Assembly (NCBI GenBank): GCA_937928555.1
Contig: CALFWR010000035.1
Coordinates: 29,227-93,226, forward strand
Length of the DNA stretch: 64,000 bases
Source: an uncultured Pirellulaceae bacterium
Lineage (GTDB): Bacteria; Planctomycetota; Planctomycetia; Pirellulales; Pirellulaceae
Reading direction: 5' to 3'
The notes beneath the pieces were generated by a model. That model was not told where the DNA came from. It was given only the letters and a program-made list of their open reading frames with translations, and did no database searches. Positions 1 through 8,696 of the stretch are shown here, in pieces (position 1 is the stretch's first letter; each line of letters starts with the position of its first letter). The position numbers and the translations under genes were made by a program.

Positions 1-2189
1 CTTACACTGAGAACATGACTCAGCAGTATCAGGTCAGTGTTCCTTACACTGAAATGACAACTCAGAACTATACTGTTCAGGTTCCTTACACTGACAGCAT
101 GACTCAGCAGTACCAAGTCAGCGTTCCTTACCAGGAAATGACGACTCAAAACTACTCTGTCAACGTTCCTTATACTGAGAACATGACTCAGCAGTACCAG
201 GTTTCTGTTCCTTACACTGAGAACATCACTCAGTCGTTCCAGGTTCAGGTTCCTTACACTGAGCAAGTTGCACAGCCTTACACAGTTCAGGTTCCTGTTA
301 CCACACAGGTTCCACAGACTTACACGGTAATGGTTCCAACGACTCAGCAGCGAACTGCAACCCGCATGGTTTGCCAGCCTTACACAGTTACCCGTTACCG
401 CTCACAGTGCGTTGACGCTGGATCATTCCAGACTGTAACTCGTGTTGTTCCTGTCTACAGCAGTGCTCCAGCAGTTTCTGGTGGCGCTGTCGGTGGCGGA
501 GCCGGATTCGGTGGCGGAGCCGGATTCGGTGGCGGCGGCATTCTCGGCGGCGGCATCCTTGGCGGCGGCGGCGGTTGTGGCCTTCTTGGCGGCGGCGGTT
601 GTGCTTCACGTTCAAGCTGTGGTTGCTCAAGCTGTGGTTGCACTAGCAGCTGCGGTGGATGTGGCTCTGCTTGTGGCGGTGGCTGCGGCGGCGGCGGAAT
701 CCTCGGCGGCGGCGGAATCCTCGGTGGCGGTGGCCTTCTTGGCGGCGGCATCGGTGGTAGAGTTGCCAGCGGCGGCGTTGCTGGTGGTGGAGTTGGCGGC
801 GGCTGTGGCTGCGGTCCTTCTTACCAGACTGTCACTTCACGCGTTTACGTTCCACGTCGTGTCATGCAGCAGGTTCCTTACCAGGTGACTTTGAACCGTC
901 AGGTTCCTCAGTCTTACACGTACAACGTGACTGTTAACGTTCCTCAGACTCAGACTCGTATGGTTGCTTCGACTTCGTACCGCACTGAAACACGTAACCG
1001 CATGGTCACTGTTCAGAAGGTTCGTTGCGAAACACGTACCCGTCAGGTTCCTGTGACTCGTACTCGTCTCGAAACCAAGACTCGCACAGTTCCAGTTCAG
1101 CGCATGCGTACTGAAACTCGTACTCGTCAGGTTCCTGTGACTCGTACTCGTCTTGAAACCCGTACTCGTACTGTTCCAGTTCAGAAAGTCCGAACTGAGA
1201 CTCGCACTCGTCAGGTTCCTGTCACCAAGACAAAGATCGAATCTCGTACTCGTACTGTCGCTGTTCAAAAGTCGCGTACTGAAACTCGTACTCGTCAAGT
1301 TCCTGTAACTCGTACCCGTCTTGAGACTCGCACTCGCAACGTCTCTGTTACAAAGATGCGTACAGAGCAGCGAACTCGTCAGGTCCCTGTTCAGAGCACC
1401 AAGATCGAGACTCGTACTCGCACTGTTCCAGTAACAAAGATGCGTACAGAGACTCGTCAGCGAACTGTTGCTGTTCAGAAGTCACGCCAGGAAACACGTA
1501 CTCGTACTTTCAATGTCACCAAGACCCGTCTTGAGACACGTACTCGTACCGTTCCTTTCACGACTTACAAGACCGAGACCAAGCAGCGAACTGTTGCTGT
1601 TCAAAAGTCGCGTACAGAAACTCGCACTCGCGAAGTTCCTTACACGGTTCAAGTTCCTCAGACTCGTTCTCGAACTGTAACTGTGATGACTTGTCAGCCT
1701 CAGACTCGTACCCGAACTTTCACAGTTCAGGTTCCTGAGACTTACACTGAGCAAGTTCCTTACCAGGTTTGCACACGCGTTCCAAAGACGATCACTGTTC
1801 CTGTAGTCGTCAACGACGGTTGCGGCTGTGCTCCAATGGGTGGCGGAGTTATCAACGGCGGTGCTTCTTTCGGTGGCCCTGTCATTGATGGCGGAGTCCC
1901 AGCGGGCAACGCAGTAATCGATGGTGGTGCAATCATCAACGGCGGTGCTGCGGGTGCAGTTATTGACGGCGGTGCTGGCGCTTCAGTCATCAGCAGCGGT
2001 GCTGCTGCTGGTTTCGCAACAGCTGCTCCAGTCGTAGTCGGCGGTTCTGCTGGTAGCTACGTTGGTGTTGGCGGCGGAGTTGCAGCCGGTTCTGGCTGTG
2101 GCCTTGGCTCACGCCTCGGTGGCGGCGGATGCCGTCTGTTCCGCGGATGCCGTCTTGGTAGCCGTCGTTCACGTTGCGGTTGCAACTAG
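1..2189 (+). CDS. YTV-repeat, cysteine/glycine-rich surface protein (5' end outside window)
   Basis: The reading frame is open from the first base, and repeat residues (Y-T-E-N) precede the first ATG at 15, so the true start and any signal peptide lie upstream. At least 724 residues are visible. The order is: an N-terminal block of VPYTExMTQQYQV-like units; a Gly-rich block (about residues 155-275) with many GGGG and CGCSSCG motifs; a long block (about 320-570) of TRTRQVPVTRTRLE-type units, strongly basic; more YTVQVP units; and a Gly/Cys-rich tail ending in RSRCGCN. Proteins with YTV repeats and many cysteines are known in Rhodopirellula and relatives, where they are linked to the proteinaceous cell wall. 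A wall role, probably with disulfide cross-linking, is inferred from that. No enzymatic domain is seen. Confidence 0.85.
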   Translation, partial: YTENMTQQYQVSVPYTEMTTQNYTVQVPYTDSMTQQYQVSVPYQEMTTQNYSVNVPYTENMTQQYQVSVPYTENITQSFQVQVPYTEQVAQPYTVQVPVTTQVPQTYTVMVPTTQQRTATRMVCQPYTVTRYRSQCVDAGSFQTVTRVVPVYSSAPAVSGGAVGGGAGFGGGAGFGGGGILGGGILGGGGGCGLLGGGGCASRSSCGCSSCGCTSSCGGCGSACGGGCGGGGILGGGGILGGGGLLGGGIGGRVASGGVAGGGVGGGCGCGPSYQTVTSRVYVPRRVMQQVPYQVTLNRQVPQSYTYNVTVNVPQTQTRMVASTSYRTETRNRMVTVQKVRCETRTRQVPVTRTRLETKTRTVPVQRMRTETRTRQVPVTRTRLETRTRTVPVQKVRTETRTRQVPVTKTKIESRTRTVAVQKSRTETRTRQVPVTRTRLETRTRNVSVTKMRTEQRTRQVPVQSTKIETRTRTVPVTKMRTETRQRTVAVQKSRQETRTRTFNVTKTRLETRTRTVPFTTYKTETKQRTVAVQKSRTETRTREVPYTVQVPQTRSRTVTVMTCQPQTRTRTFTVQVPETYTEQVPYQVCTRVPKTITVPVVVNDGCGCAPMGGGVINGGASFGGPVIDGGVPAGNAVIDGGAIINGGAAGAVIDGGAGASVISSGAAAGFATAAPVVVGGSAGSYVGVGGGVAAGSGCGLGSRLGGGGCRLFRGCRLGSRRSRCGCN

Positions 2190-2222
2190 TGAATTGACGA
2201 CTGCTTGACAGTTGAAAACAAG

Positions 2223-2253
2223 AAGGCGTGTCCTCCGGGGCACGCCTTTTTTT
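2223..2253. terminator. Bidirectional intrinsic terminator
   Basis: An 8-bp perfect stem (AAGGCGTG / CACGCCTT) with a 10-nt loop is followed by a T run on the plus strand and by CTTGTTTT on the minus strand. It lies between the convergent YTV-protein and ankyrin genes and can serve both. Confidence 0.85.
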
Positions 2254-2312
2254 GTTAGTACATTTGCAGATGTGTGCCAAGCTCCTTGGCCAGGATTGCC
2301 TGTGTGGACTTA

Positions 2313-3254
2313 CTACTTTGCACCCCATCCGCAAAGCAACTCGATGACGTTGTCGTAGGGCTGGCCGTTCCACATTTTCTTGCCGGCAAAATCAAGCGAT
2401 GATGCACCATTGGAATTTCGTGCATCAACGTCGGCACCGAGTTCGAGCAGGCAGCGTGCGGCGTCGAGGAATCCCTCACCGCAAGCGACCATCAATGGGG
2501 TGCATTCATGGCCGGAAACTGGTCCGGCATTTTCCTCGGAGTAGGGGAAGCAGTCGCACAACATGCTTTGGCTGTTGACGTCGATTCCCTGTTGCACGTA
2601 CCAGCGAAGCAGCTCGGTTCGATTTGACATCGCAGCCAGGTGAATGGGCCGATAGCCGTCCAGCGGACTTACTGCGTCGAGATCCGCTCCGTGTCCGGCA
2701 AGACAATCAACAACGGCCATGCGTGACCGGTCGAAACTCCATAGGGACGCTTGGTGGATTGGTTTCCACGGCGTGTAATGTTGATCGACGACGTCATCCT
2801 CCCAGCCGAAATAGGCCACCTTTTTGAGGCTTCGATTGGGATCGTCGCGGTGTCGCATAAGGCAGTCGATCGAATCGACCCGCCCGGCAGTAATTGCGAA
2901 TTGGAGAGGGAAGTACGTATCAACCCGGCGTTCAATAGCGGCGGGATCGTGGTTCAGGATCGAGTCGATCTGATCGGTCATCCCCAGCCCGCAAGCAGAA
3001 TGGATATCGACTGTCGCTCCGTAAGCAATCAGTTGCGACGCGGTTGCCCCTTCTTTCCTTTCCCGAATTGCCGCCAACTGGAGCAGCGTCGCACCCTTTC
3101 CGATCGAATGGTTGGTGGGGCTGTCCAAGCTGATTTTCATCGCCAACAGCTCATTCACGTCCGTCGATGATTCGAGAATCTTTGACAGGCCGGCTTCGTC
3201 ACCACTGACGATCACGTTGACCAGTTCTCGCTGCAAATTTTCGTCAACAGCCAT
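2313..3254 (-). CDS. Ankyrin-repeat protein
   Basis: 313 residues with no signal peptide, so probably cytoplasmic. Ankyrin-type helices recur: ATLLQLAAIRERKEG near 55, FPLQFAITAGRVDSIDCL near 113, KPIHQASLW near 163, YRPIHLAAMSNRTELLRWYV near 200, CTPLMVACGEGFLDAARCLL near 250 and GASSLDFAG near 283. Several have the T/RPLHxAA-x(n)-LLxxGAD pattern (GADLDA, GIDVNS, GADVDA). Ankyrin arrays bind proteins; no partner can be inferred because the neighbours (YTV protein, metallohydrolase) are unrelated and separately oriented. The start was chosen as the first ATG; an alternative in-frame ATG (MKISLDS) would cut the first 38 residues. Confidence 0.8.
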   Translation of the reverse strand: MAVDENLQRELVNVIVSGDEAGLSKILESSTDVNELLAMKISLDSPTNHSIGKGATLLQLAAIRERKEGATASQLIAYGATVDIHSACGLGMTDQIDSILNHDPAAIERRVDTYFPLQFAITAGRVDSIDCLMRHRDDPNRSLKKVAYFGWEDDVVDQHYTPWKPIHQASLWSFDRSRMAVVDCLAGHGADLDAVSPLDGYRPIHLAAMSNRTELLRWYVQQGIDVNSQSMLCDCFPYSEENAGPVSGHECTPLMVACGEGFLDAARCLLELGADVDARNSNGASSLDFAGKKMWNGQPYDNVIELLCGWGAK

Positions 3255-3320
3255 GAACCAATCCGTCCAGTAAGCAAGCTTCGTCGGAACAATGAAGGCT
3301 CCGGCCGCGAATTACAAAAT

Positions 3321-4160
3321 TCAAATCCAAACCTTGAGTCGACCGTCCAGCATTCCGGGCAGTTCTTTTTGTACGTACTTGATGGCTTGGGATCTGGAAT
3401 AGCGCGTGCTCAAATGGCCCGCGATGATGAGTTCGTTTTTGAATTCCGATTTGCGCTGCACGAAGTCGTCCAGGTGCATGTGGCCGTTCTTGTGAATCAG
3501 GTGGCGACGGTGATCAGGCGCAACGAAGGTCATTTCAGTGATCAGGATTTTGGCGTTGTAAAATTCCGGGTTGTCATCAAGGCCACGGGGTGATGTGTCA
3601 CCCGTGTAGGCCACCATGGGGACGCGGACTTCTTCGGTGACGTCGGTGCCGGACTCGCGAAGGTCGCGGATTTGTTCACCGCTGAGCTCAAGGTATTCCT
3701 TTTTCAGTTTCTTGCGTCGATCGTAAATCACATAGCCCAGGCTCGTTACCGTGTGCGTTGTGCGGAACGTTCGCAGGACGAGTTCCCGCGACAATTCGAA
3801 TTCTTCACCGGCGGTCAGACCGATTAGCTCGCAGGGCATGCGACCGCGATCAAGAGACTCAAAAGAAGACAGCATGTTGCGAATCGGTTTGATCATGTAG
3901 GCCGGCATAACGAGTCGCGGCGGAGCCATCTTCATCAGTCGTCGGCGGGAAACATGCAGCGGAATGCCAGCAATATGGTCCAGATGAGCATGAGAGATCA
4001 ACCAGGTGGGCGTGCCCATAAAGTCCCACGGGTGAGCGCCCAGATCGAATCCAAGCTTGAACTCCGGGATCCGCCAGTAACTCTGGACAGCGGCGCGCGA
4101 GTAGCCTTCGACGGTCAAGTCGCCGTGGCGGTGGGAGAGGACGGGGGCGTTTTCTGTCAT
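3321..4160 (-). CDS. Metallo-beta-lactamase-fold hydrolase, RNase Z-like
   Basis: 279 residues from MTENAPVL. The zinc-binding signature HAHLDH is at residues 57-62, followed by a TTHTV segment (about 135), YTGDT (about 188) and GHLSTRYS near the C-terminus, which resembles the H-F-S-x-R-Y motif of tRNase Z enzymes. RNase Z cleaves 3' trailers from tRNA precursors. The fold is clear; the exact substrate is inferred from the last motif only. The frame stays open upstream to an ATG at 4355, but that extension overlaps the start of the divergent DsbD gene and has no family likeness, so the start at 4160 was chosen. The two genes then share a 193-bp divergent promoter region. Confidence 0.75.
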   Translation of the reverse strand: MTENAPVLSHRHGDLTVEGYSRAAVQSYWRIPEFKLGFDLGAHPWDFMGTPTWLISHAHLDHIAGIPLHVSRRRLMKMAPPRLVMPAYMIKPIRNMLSSFESLDRGRMPCELIGLTAGEEFELSRELVLRTFRTTHTVTSLGYVIYDRRKKLKKEYLELSGEQIRDLRESGTDVTEEVRVPMVAYTGDTSPRGLDDNPEFYNAKILITEMTFVAPDHRRHLIHKNGHMHLDDFVQRKSEFKNELIIAGHLSTRYSRSQAIKYVQKELPGMLDGRLKVWI

Positions 4161-4353
4161 TTGAAAGCAGTTCGGAAACAGGTGCGAGCAGATAGCGGTT
4201 CTGGACCGCCTTAAACTCAGCGTGTTCGCTGCAAAAAGCAGCGGGACCACGTAAAAAACACAACAATATGGCAGAAATGAGGGAACACTGGTATGTTTGT
4301 CGCGTTTAAAGCGTCCAAAAATTATCTTACCGAATCCCAACAGTTGGTCGCCC

Positions 4354-6798
4354 ATGGCTGGTCTAAAAAAACATTTTGATTATCTCGCCAGATTCGCTTT
4401 AGTTTTGGCATTGATGCTGACGAGCACCGCGTTGGTCAGCGGGCAGTTGACCAAGTTCGGCAAGGAGTTCTCACCCTTCGGCAAAAAGTCGGGTGGTGAA
4501 GAATTCAAGATGGAAGCTTCCTTCAAGTCCAAACCCGGCACCAATGAAGGAACGTTGACGCTTAACCTCAAACTGGGTTCGCACTGGCACATCTATTCTT
4601 TGACCCAGGAAGCCGGCGGTCCGATCCGCACCAAGATCCTCCTGGATGATTCTTCCCAGTTTGAGCTTGCCGGTGATTTTGAGCCCGATAGCGATCCGGT
4701 CACCAAGCAGGAGAGCTTTTCGGTTCCCAGTGAGTATCACGAGGGATCGTTCAACTGGACGGCGCCGGTTGTTTTTGCCGACGGCGTTGACCCGGCGACC
4801 GTCGAGATCAAGGGAAAATTGAAAGGCCAGCGTTGCCTCGATGGCGGCAGTTGTGTTTTGGTAAATGAACGCTTCGTCGCCAAGTACGGCGGCGAAGAAG
4901 CTGTCTTCAATGCGTCGAGCAAGTTTCACCCGGAAAGAACACACTTGTTGCTCAGCGGCAAAGTCATCTTGCCCGAGAGCGCCAAGGGGCTCTTGAATCC
5001 AGGCGGAACGGGCATCATCGAAATCACTGCCGAGCCAACCGATGGCTATCACCTCTACGAGCGGCAAGCCACTGCTCCGGACGAGGCCGGCAACAAGCCC
5101 GTTCTGTTGGCGGTCACCAAGTCCAACGATTGGGAATTTGGGATGATCGAGAACGTGGCTCCTTCGGCCGACAAAGTCAAAGTCAAGGCCGGCGAACTGA
5201 CCAAATACAAAGGGACGGTCTCTTGGCGTGTGCCATTCACCGTGCCCAAGGATGCCCAAACCAAGGATTATCTGTTTGCGGGCGTGCTTGGATTTCAAAC
5301 CTGCACCGACGCAATGTGTGATCCGCCGGGAGGCACAAAGTGGGAACTGTCGATTCCCGTCGGCAAAGCGATGGCGTCCGGCGGAGCTGCCGTGGCCTGG
5401 AAAGAGAGCTTGAGCTATTCGGATGTCGCGAAAAGCAACGAAGCCGCTCTGGCGAGTGCTAACGTAAAGGCGAAACCCAATGCGGGTGAATATGCAGACA
5501 AGGGCGCTGCGTTTGTGTTGCCGATCGCTTTTCTTGCCGGATTCATTTTGAACTTCATGCCCTGCGTGTTGCCAGTAATCGGGCTGAAGCTCATGTCGTT
5601 TGTGCATCAGGCCGGTGAAGAGCCAGGAAAGGTCTTCAAGCTGAACCTTGTTTTTGCTCTGGGAATTCTGGCTGTATTCATGGTGCTGGCGGCCCTGGCA
5701 GTGTTCGCAAGTTTTGGCTGGGGCGAGGCTTTCGAAAGCACGCTTTTCAAAATTATCATGATCGGTGTCGTGTTCGCATTTGGGATCAGCTTTTTCGGCA
5801 TCTGGGAAATTCCGATCCCAGGCCTTGCGAACTCCAGCACTGCCAATGAACTCGCTCAGAAGGACGGCTACTCGGGTCAGTTCTTCAAAGGAGTCCTGAC
5901 GACAATTTTGGCCACGCCTTGCGCAGGACCAATGTTGATCCCGGCTGTCATTTGGGCGGTGGCTCAGCCAGCGTGGATGACGTTCACGGTTTTCTTGGCT
6001 TTGGGACTTGGGATGGCGGTGCCCTATCTAATCATTGGCGCATTTCCAAAACTGATCAGCTACTTGCCCAAACCAGGCCCTTGGATGGAAACGTTTAAGC
6101 ATGTTATGGGATTTGTCATGCTGGCGACGGTTATCTTTCTGCTTAACGCGGTTAGCTCAAAATTGACGACGGCTGTTTTGGTGTTCCTGCTGTTCATCGC
6201 GTTTGCATGCTGGATGCTTGGTCGTGAACAGCTTGAAGGCGGATTGGCCAAGGTGTTCAAGCGTTGGGCAGTGGCGACGGCTACCATCGCGTTCGGCGTT
6301 TGGTTTTCGTTTTTCGCACTGCTATCTTCCCACGAGCTGAACTATGAGGAGTATTCCCGGGTCGCGTTGGATTCTCACCTTGCCGAAGGCAGAACGGTGC
6401 TTGTGGACTTTACTGCAGATTGGTGAACGACTTGCAAAATCACAGAGCGGTTCGCTCTGAATACAAAAGCAACCAAGTCCGCCCTCGCATCCAACGACAT
6501 CATTGTCCTTAAAGCCGACAAGTCAGATGAAGCTCCCCATGTTGACGAGTTGTTGAATGATCTTGGAAACACGGAGCATTTCATTCCCTACTATGCAGTC
6601 TTTCGTCCCGGCAAGGAGCCGTTGCACTTCAATGGAGTGTTCCGTAGCCCCGGGCAGTTCCTTAGTAGGGCAGGACTATCTGGTGATGGCGGTGAGTCAT
6701 CAGTTACGGCAGTCGGAGGATCTTCATCGGAAGGCAAGGGGCAGGTCGCAGAAAGCTTTGAACCCATTCTGGTACTGCCACAAACTGTAGAGAGATAA
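4354..6798 (+). CDS. DsbD-like thiol:disulfide interchange protein, candidate selenoprotein (in-frame TGA = Sec691)
   Basis: Membrane reductase that carries electrons from cytoplasmic thioredoxin to periplasmic disulfides. From ATG 4354 there is a signal peptide (1-31), two DsbD-alpha-like beta domains (about 45-165 and 190-340, with GSHWHIYS and GYHLYE segments) and a DsbD transmembrane domain from about 386. Its two membrane redox cysteines are present: Cys404 in NFMPCVLPV and Cys523 in ATPCAGP. A C-terminal thioredoxin domain starts VLVDFTADW. The codon after W690 is TGA (6424-6426), exactly where family members have the first Cys of CxxC. The same frame continues TTCKITERFALNTKA and stays open for 124 codons to TAA at 6796, with thioredoxin features (LKADKSDEAP, IPYYAVF, cis-Pro region, GVF). 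This gives 814 residues with U-T-T-C at 691-694. Stopping at the TGA would leave a protein without its redox domain. A hairpin at 6443-6459 fits a bacterial SECIS. An ATG at 4297 is a possible earlier start. The alternative is a recent nonsense mutation of TGC or TGT. Confidence 0.8.
6443..6459 (+). promoter_or_regulatory. SECIS-like hairpin downstream of the DsbD UGA
   Basis: Perfect 7-bp stem CAGAGCG-GUU-CGCUCUG with a G-first apical triloop. The loop begins 23 nt after the UGA at 6424-6426, inside the coding region. Bacterial SECIS elements recognised by SelB sit immediately after the UGA, are short stem-loops, and usually have a G at the start of a small apical loop. The match to that general model is seen directly; SelB binding is inferred. 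Confidence 0.6.
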
Positions 6799-6827
6799 CT
6801 TCACCGCTGGTTGCGGGTTCGATCATG

Positions 6828-6864
6828 GGCAAGTCCTCGAGTTAGTCGCGGGCTTGCCTTTTTC
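6828..6864 (+). terminator. Probable intrinsic terminator after the DsbD gene
   Basis: GGCAAG (6828-6833) pairs with CTTGCC (6853-6858), followed directly by five Ts. The 19-nt loop is long but contains a small inner pairing (CGA/TCG). It lies 30 bp after the TAA that ends the read-through frame, and not after the TGA, which supports the longer gene. Confidence 0.55.
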
Positions 6865-6944
6865 GGTTCAATAATCTTCGACGCTCCCGGTGAAATTCGT
6901 AAACGGACGGCGTGTGCGTTGCCGGTGAGAGGCTATCATTGGGT

Positions 6945-7352
6945 ATGGATTCCACGATTGAACAAGTCCTGATTGATGCTGCGGCGAATGCGAGACTTAA
7001 AGCCTACGCTCCGTACTCGAAGTTTCGTGTTGGGGCGGCGTTGCTGCTGCCCGATGGGCAGATCGTCGCCGGTTGCAACGTGGAGAACGCCTCTTATGGG
7101 TTGGCGATCTGTGCCGAGCGAAGTGCCATTTGCACCGCGGTGACGATGGGACATCGTGAATTCGAAGCGATCGCTGTCGCTGCCAGTCCACTGGCGTCAC
7201 CCTGCGGTGCGTGCCGGCAGTTCATTGTCGAATTCGGCAAGGATATCGAAGTGGTTTGCTTTGATTCGGAAGATCGCGGCCAGATTCGGCGGTGGACAAG
7301 CGGAGAACTGCTCCCGGAAAGTTTTGAGTTCGGGCAACCGGGTGCGAAGTAG
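6945..7352 (+). CDS. cdd: Cytidine deaminase
   Basis: 135 residues from MDSTIEQ. The enzyme deaminates cytidine and deoxycytidine to uridines in pyrimidine salvage, in the cytoplasm. It has the standard small-CDA pattern: AYAPYSKFRVGAALL near 20-34, the C-A-E motif at 56-58 (Cys56 zinc ligand, Glu58 proton shuttle) and PCGACRQ at 86-92 (Cys87 and Cys90 zinc ligands). The length is normal for tetrameric CDAs. The frame is open from an upstream start at 6912, but those 11 residues have no counterpart in the family, so ATG 6945 was preferred. It stands alone between the DsbD terminator and the sigma pseudogene. Confidence 0.92.
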   Translation: MDSTIEQVLIDAAANARLKAYAPYSKFRVGAALLLPDGQIVAGCNVENASYGLAICAERSAICTAVTMGHREFEAIAVAASPLASPCGACRQFIVEFGKDIEVVCFDSEDRGQIRRWTSGELLPESFEFGQPGAK

Positions 7353-7375
7353 GTGGACGCGCCTACGTGCTTGCC

Positions 7376-8151
7376 ATGACCAAAAGCGAGCAGGATGCCG
7401 ACGAGTTGTCTCAGGATGCAATCGTTCGCATTCTCAATGGAGATTTTGGCGGGGGGGGACCGCGACAAAGAACGTTTTCGTGGCTTCCTTAAAGTTGCTG
7501 CTGGCAGTCAGTGGGCCACGTCCAAACGGCGGAAAATGGACGACCTTGATCCGTGCGAATTCGATACACCAGATGAAAATACCGAAGTGGTTGATCGTGG
7601 ATCTCTGATTGGCGTAACAACTCACTGGATCTTAACTGGTCGGCACTATCGAAGCACGAAGAAGATCATTCGGGCAGCATCCATTCACAGTTCTCAACCC
7701 GGATTATTCACGAGGCGTGGGCGTCAGAATCAGTTCCGACAGTGAACCGCGACTCTGATGCGATGAAACGATCGCTGTGGCTTTCACCTGCCGAATGATT
7801 TACATCTCTTGTTGAAATTCAGCTTTTCCCCTGCTCCTGTTGGCCAGACGTAGAATCAACGCCCGTCGTCGTGAATAATCCGGGCTCAAACTCCGGGCTG
7901 AATCTCCTGCCGCGACCTCGACCGAGTTGGCCGAAAATCTTTCCCAGCGCATTGGCCGCGAATACCGAGCTGATACAACACGCCAACAACTGCGGCGGGC
8001 TCGGTTGCGATTCGCCGAATTTCTGGCCGAAGAAATCGCCAATGGAAGGGAACAGCCGGAACCCGGACGAATCCAGGAAGACCTAATTTGCCTCAGGTTG
8101 CACGAGCGTATCCGCGATGTACTGCCGAAAAAAAGGGAAGTCGTCGGTTAG
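7376..8151 (+). pseudogene. Broken ECF-type sigma factor gene, interrupted by a MITE
   Basis: Joining three reading frames restores one protein resembling planctomycete ECF sigma factors. DADELSQDAIVRILNGDF (frame of ATG 7376) is region-2-like. After a G-run at about 7452-7459 the frame shifts to RDKERFRGFLKVAAG and SKRRKMDDLD. Near 7605 it shifts again to WRNNSLDLNWSALSKHEEDH, then one more shift gives FTVLK. A 187-bp MITE (7698-7884) is inserted here with a CTCAA duplication. After it the frame resumes LRAESPAATSTELAENL, then TRQQLRRARLRFAEFLAEE, and ends ICLRLHERIRDVLP, stop at 8151, as in the C-terminal part of that family. At least three frameshifts plus the insertion make a functional product implausible. 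Family assignment is from recall of the pattern, not a search. Confidence 0.6.
7698..7884. mobile_element. MITE copy A (187 bp) with 5-bp target duplication
   Basis: Starts CCCGGATTATTCACGA and ends with the imperfect inverse (...CGTGAATAATCCGGG), giving terminal inverted repeats of about 27 bp. CTCAA directly flanks both ends (7693-7697 and 7885-7889). There is no coding capacity. Its interior is nearly the same as copies at 46696, 57302, 59550 and 63845 but in the opposite orientation. It sits inside the sigma pseudogene. Confidence 0.9.
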
Positions 8152-8266
8152 CAGCGGTTTTGGTTCAAGCTGATAAATCGGGACTTCAAAAAGGCCAGGC
8201 GATCGACACTTCGCACAGAAGCCTTGCTGTCAGCGGCTCACCTCGGCATCCTCTGTTGTGTGCATA

Positions 8267-8671
8267 CTACGGAGCCTCGTCGGAGCTTTCCATTTTGTCA
8301 ATGCTCGATTCCGCGAAGTCCTTTGCCTGTCGCACAGAATTCAAAAATGACTTCTCGGTTTGCGAATGCTCGCCCAATTTCCCGGCGCGGTTAAAGGCTT
8401 CAATAGTCGCTGAAAAGCTTTTCGACATTGCCACGTAGAGCTTCCGACCACGGATTTCTTCCATGCCCTCTTGATCCGAATCCGTGACCAGTTGAAACAG
8501 ACTACTCTTCGCCAGTTAGAAATCGACTTCGCCAATCACGATAATGTCCTTGCGTTCGGGTTTCTCACGCTCGATTAGTTTCCGCAGGACGTCAAGCTGC
8601 TCCTGGTTGGACCGCTTGAGAGACTCGTGTTGGCTCGACCAAACAAAAAGACACGCCAGTGGCGTGCCCAT
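8267..8671 (-). pseudogene. Unrecognised ORF with an in-frame TAA (possible decayed gene)
   Basis: On the minus strand a frame runs from ATG 8671 (MGTPLACLFVW...) through a charged segment (SLKRSNQEQLDVLRKLIERE) to TAA at 8516-8518. It then continues in the same frame as MEEIRGRKLYVAMSKSFSAT... to 8267. The residue composition on both sides of the stop looks protein-like (amphipathic, charged). No family was recognised. It may be two small ORFs, a decayed gene, or chance. The stretch 8152-8266 shows nothing else. Confidence 0.25.
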
Positions 8672-8696
8672 GTTTATCGATAGTCGCTGAAGCGGA

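Noticed and set aside
4161..4355. N-terminal extension of the RNase Z-like gene to an ATG at 4355
   Set aside because: The extra 65 residues are not family-like and would overlap the divergent DsbD start; ATG 4160 gives a normal-length enzyme.
4471..5607. 378-codon minus-strand frame opposite the DsbD gene
   Set aside because: Antisense shadow: the plus-strand frame has signal peptide, DsbD domains and redox cysteines, whereas this one has no recognisable domain.
6424..6426. Reading the TGA as an ordinary stop giving a 690-residue DsbD
   Set aside because: It would remove the thioredoxin domain while 124 codons of intact domain sequence follow in frame, with a terminator only after the later TAA. 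A recent nonsense mutation cannot be fully excluded.
7871..8086. Short ORFs starting inside MITE ends (MNNPG...)
   Set aside because: The same N-terminal residues arise from every MITE terminus (compare 59723 and the minus frame ending at 63857), so they are by-products of the repeat.
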